DNA of 9,333 bases from assembly GCA_900538885.1 (NCBI GenBank), contig UQAI01000063.1:1-9333 (forward strand). The letters run 5' to 3'. This DNA comes from an uncultured Mollicutes bacterium (GTDB taxonomy: Bacteria > Bacillota_I > Bacilli_A > ML615J-28 > CAG-313). The position numbers and the translations under genes are program-made. Positions within the stretch are counted from its first letter, which is position 1. Every line of letters begins with the position of its first letter. Shown here piece by piece: positions 6,849-9,333 of this stretch. The notes under the pieces are model-generated. The model did not search any database. It worked only from the letters and a program-made list of their open reading frames with translations, and was not told the DNA's origin.

Positions 6849-6878
6849 TAACTTTTAATAATATGATAAAATTATAAA
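6849..6878 (+). promoter_or_regulatory. Tentative pepF promoter
   Basis: TATAAA at 6873-6878 with TAACTT at 6849-6854 (18-base spacer) is the best pair between the preceding terminator and the pepF ribosome site. Both boxes are weak in this AT-rich stretch. Confidence 0.3.
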
Positions 6879-6899
6879 AAAATCAATTAGGAGGAATTT

Positions 6900-8666
6900 A
6901 TGAATTGGGATTTAACATATCATTTTAAGACTAAAGAAGAATTTGAACAAGCCTTTGAAAAATTACAAGAGTTTGTAACATTATTTGCTAACTTTAAAGG
7001 AAGATTACATGAAGCGGAACAATTTAAAAATTATTATTTACTAATAAAAAAATTTGAAATAGAAGCTTCAAAAATATATCAATACGTTTCACTTAAAAGT
7101 GATGCAAATAAAAAGAATGTAGAAAATGCGGCTGATGTTGCAAAATGTAGAATGATAATATATAGCTGTAGTGAAGCTACTTCATTTGAATCACCTGAAA
7201 TTATTAAGCTTGGGAAAGAAAAAGTGGAAGAATATCTTTGTATGTACCCTGAACTAAAAGAATTTAAGTTTTATTTTGAAAAGATATTCCGTAATGCAGC
7301 TCACATTTTAGATGAAAATAGTGAAAGATTGTTATCAATTTATGCTCCATTAACAAGTGCAGGAAGTGAACTTTATAGTAGTATTGCGGTGGGAGATGGT
7401 AAATTTGAAGAGGTGAAACTATCAACTAAAGAAAAAGTTAAAGTAACTCCTGGCAATTACCGTTCTTTAATTACCGACTGTACAAATGCAAAGGATCGTC
7501 AAAAGATTTTTGAAGCAGTTTTTGATACATATGAAAAACATAAAACAACTTATGCGACGATATATAACACTGTATTACAAGCTGATCAAGCAACTGCAAA
7601 AGCAAGAGGTTATAATAGTTCTCTTGAAGCACATTTATATGGTGACAATATACCACTAGAAGTTTATTATAATTTAGTAGATGTTGCAAGTAAATATAAT
7701 AAAGGATTAAAAAAGTATATTAAATTACGTAAAAAATACTTAAATCTAAAAAATTATCATACTTATGATAGATTTATGGAACTAGCATCTTCAAACAAGA
7801 AATATACATATGAAGAAGCTAAAGAATTATTCTTTAATTCTCTTCAAAACTTTCCAGAAGATTTTAAGGCTAAAGCCAAAGAAGTTTTAAGAGATGGTTT
7901 TGTTGATGTTTATGAACAAGAAGGAAAAAGAACAGGTGCATACTCATCAAGTTCAGTTAATCTTCACCCATTTATTTTATTAAATTATGATGGTACACTT
8001 GATAGTGTGTTTACGGTTGCCCATGAATCAGGTCATTCAATGCATTCAATGTATGCTGCTGAAACCCAACCACCAATGTTACAAGATTACACCATCTTTG
8101 TTGCGGAAATAGCATCAACATTTAATGAACATGCTTTATTAGACTATTTCTTAAAATTACCAACAGCCACAAAAGATGAAAAAATTATGGTAATTCAAAA
8201 AGCAATAGACAATATTGTTGGTACTTTTTATCGTCAAACATTATTTGCTGAATATGAATTAAAAGCTCATGAATTAATAGAAAACGATCAACCAATTAAT
8301 CATGAAGTACTATCTGATATAATGATTGACCTATATAAAAAATATTATGGTTTAGATATTACAAAAGAAAAAGTAAAACAATATGTTTGGGCATATATTC
8401 CTCACTTATTCTATACACCTTTCTATGTATATCAATATGCAACAAGTTTTGCAGCAAGTTTTAAATTATATCAAAGTGTAAGTAGTAAAGAACCAGAAGC
8501 AATGGAAAAGTATGTTAATTTATTAAGATCAGGTGGTTCTAAGTACCCAATTAAACAAGCAAGTGATGCTGGTGTTGACTTTACGAAGAAAGAAACATTC
8601 ATGGCAGTTGTTAATCGTATGGATGAATTAGTAGATAAACTAGAACAATTACTTGAAGAAAAATAA
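6900..8666 (+). CDS. pepF: Oligoendopeptidase F (M3 family zinc metallopeptidase)
   Basis: A cytosolic peptidase of 588 residues, close to the 595-605 typical of PepF, which cleaves oligopeptides of roughly 7-17 residues during peptide turnover. The zinc site is HESGH (His375, Glu376, His379) with the third ligand Glu403 in FVAEIASTFNE. The N-terminal third is helical, with the family's N-domain at about 115-185, followed by the M3 catalytic domain at about 200-580. The conserved FYTPFYVYQYATSFAAS near 500-516 and 'LLRSGGS' near 540 are also characteristic. There is no signal peptide. The start is set by a perfect AGGAGG (6889-6894) five bases before the ATG. It is transcribed in the same direction as the 6S-like RNA but behind that RNA's terminator, and it ends two bases before a bidirectional terminator. 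All catalytic residues are intact. Confidence 0.95.
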   Translation: MNWDLTYHFKTKEEFEQAFEKLQEFVTLFANFKGRLHEAEQFKNYYLLIKKFEIEASKIYQYVSLKSDANKKNVENAADVAKCRMIIYSCSEATSFESPEIIKLGKEKVEEYLCMYPELKEFKFYFEKIFRNAAHILDENSERLLSIYAPLTSAGSELYSSIAVGDGKFEEVKLSTKEKVKVTPGNYRSLITDCTNAKDRQKIFEAVFDTYEKHKTTYATIYNTVLQADQATAKARGYNSSLEAHLYGDNIPLEVYYNLVDVASKYNKGLKKYIKLRKKYLNLKNYHTYDRFMELASSNKKYTYEEAKELFFNSLQNFPEDFKAKAKEVLRDGFVDVYEQEGKRTGAYSSSSVNLHPFILLNYDGTLDSVFTVAHESGHSMHSMYAAETQPPMLQDYTIFVAEIASTFNEHALLDYFLKLPTATKDEKIMVIQKAIDNIVGTFYRQTLFAEYELKAHELIENDQPINHEVLSDIMIDLYKKYYGLDITKEKVKQYVWAYIPHLFYTPFYVYQYATSFAASFKLYQSVSSKEPEAMEKYVNLLRSGGSKYPIKQASDAGVDFTKKETFMAVVNRMDELVDKLEQLLEEK

Positions 8667-8667
8667 C

Positions 8668-8717
8668 AAAAAAGGATTGTAGTTAGAAATTAACACTTCT
8701 AATTATCAATCCTTTTT
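8668..8717. terminator. Bidirectional terminator between pepF and thiT
   Basis: AAAAAGGATTG (8669-8679) pairs perfectly with CAATCCTTTTT (8707-8717), and an inner stem AGTTAGAA/TTCTAATT (8681-8688, 8697-8704, one G-U) extends it. U-tracts occur in both directions. It lies between two convergent stop codons. Confidence 0.9.
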
Positions 8718-8725
8718 AGTATATA

Positions 8726-9265
8726 TTATTCAGTTAAATATTTCTTTGGTAGTGTCTTCATTAATACAATTACAACAACCATACAAATAACCATACTTAT
8801 ACTTGTGTAAGTACCATTATATGTGATTGAGTAACCATATCCAGCTTCCCAGTATAGCACACCAGATGCAACAAGGCTTGCGAGTCTTAAGGCACATACC
8901 ACAAAAATTGATCCAACAATTATTAATATTTGAATAATACCCTTTGTGTTTTGAACAGGCTTTGCTACAGCACCAACTAGTCCAATTACAACATTTGGAA
9001 CAATGTAGTCTAATAATACTTGGGGAACTGTTATTAGATATTCAGACCAAAATAATTGAATAGTTCCAATTAACAAGCCAGTAGTTAATCCTCCTTTCAA
9101 ACCATATTTGTACCCCATAATAATAATTGGTACCATTGCAAGGGTGATTGAACCACCATTTTTCCAAATAGCTGCACTGATTAATCCAGCCACAAAATCA
9201 AGTACAAGGCCTAAAGCGGTAAAAATACTCACTTCAGCAATAAATCTAATTAATTGTTTTCTCAT
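8726..9265 (-). CDS. thiT: Thiamine ECF transporter substrate-binding (S) component ThiT
   Basis: This 179-residue, six-helix membrane protein matches ThiT, which binds thiamine at the outer face and docks onto the shared EcfA/EcfA'/EcfT energising module. The diagnostic core is 'MVPIIIMGYKYGLKGGLTTGLL' (44-65), 'LLDYIVPNVVIGLVG' (84-98), 'RLASLVASGVLYW' (127-139) and 'YSITYNG' (145-151). Compared with the known L. lactis ThiT pocket as I remember it, Trp34, Tyr87, Gly135, Trp139, Tyr145 and Asn150 appear kept. The pocket Glu (E84) is Asp86, and the pocket His (H125) aligns with Leu131. Thiamine or a related pyrimidine or phosphate form remains the likely ligand. The start is supported by AAAGGAGA (9271-9278 on the minus strand) five bases upstream of the ATG. 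No ecf module genes are in the window. Confidence 0.87.
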   Translation of the reverse strand: MRKQLIRFIAEVSIFTALGLVLDFVAGLISAAIWKNGGSITLAMVPIIIMGYKYGLKGGLTTGLLIGTIQLFWSEYLITVPQVLLDYIVPNVVIGLVGAVAKPVQNTKGIIQILIIVGSIFVVCALRLASLVASGVLYWEAGYGYSITYNGTYTSISMVICMVVVIVLMKTLPKKYLTE

Positions 9266-9333
9266 GTCATTCTCCTTTAAAAAATAATAAATTTGGAAAA
9301 TGCTAAAGAAATAAGAAATAAAATATATAAATA
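9266..9333 (-). other. Upstream region of thiT, incomplete
   Basis: Only 68 bases of the thiT leader are present. They contain the ribosome site and a T-rich run (minus strand) that could be the tail of a terminator or attenuator. No TPP riboswitch core is visible, but such an element is about 100 bases long and would lie mostly outside the window. Confidence 0.3.

Noticed and set aside
7471..7689. Minus-strand open frame inside pepF
   Set aside because: Antisense to an intact conserved gene with no translation signals.
9266..9333. TPP riboswitch upstream of thiT
   Set aside because: No conserved TPP-element motif is seen in the 68 bases available; the window ends too soon to judge.
1..9333. 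CRISPR arrays, tRNA genes, rRNA, insertion sequences or phage integration sites
   Set aside because: No regularly spaced direct repeats, cloverleaf sequences, transposase motifs or terminal inverted repeats with target duplications were recognised.

Overview
The window is about 70% or more A+T and reads as chromosomal DNA of a low-GC Gram-positive lineage. It has sigma-A type promoters, AGGAGG-type ribosome binding sites, a BspA-like lipoprotein, ThiT, PepF and CvpA. The mix suggests a wall-less or gut-associated relative of the Acholeplasma / Izemoplasma / RF39 group or another AT-rich Bacillota; this is inference. All visible Trp codons are TGG and every intact gene stops at TAA or TAG, so the UGA=Trp code of Mycoplasma is not supported.

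Layout. Bases 1-640 are a graveyard: the C-terminal piece of a YhcG/DUF1016-type PDDEXK nuclease (67-384), a terminator, and a possible second remnant resembling an ASCH-domain protein (about 453-632). Bases 645-2246 carry a promoter and a secreted lipoprotein with two tandem Ig-like repeats followed by BspA-type leucine-rich repeats. Bases 2335-5599 look like one transcription unit of three genes: an SGNH/GDSL hydrolase, a CvpA-family membrane protein and a long cation diffusion facilitator whose metal-site residues suggest Mn(II). Gaps are 16 and 15 bases. A strong bidirectional terminator separates this unit from a convergent TtcA-like PP-loop sulfurtransferase (6485-5658, minus).

Bases 6585-6833 hold a well-delimited non-coding RNA gene, with a consensus promoter, a closing stem, internal hairpins and a terminator. 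I read it as 6S RNA. It is followed by oligoendopeptidase F (6900-8666). A second bidirectional terminator divides pepF from the convergent thiamine ECF transporter S component ThiT (9265-8726, minus).

The genes do not form one pathway. Most are housekeeping or envelope functions: peptide breakdown, thiamine uptake, tRNA thiolation, metal export and transcription control by 6S RNA. The lipoprotein and SGNH hydrolase probably act on surface or glycan targets. I see no clear new defence or mobile system. The best leads are the divergent 6S RNA, the decayed left edge, and details of the lipoprotein, the SGNH/CvpA/CDF operon, the CDF transporter and ThiT.
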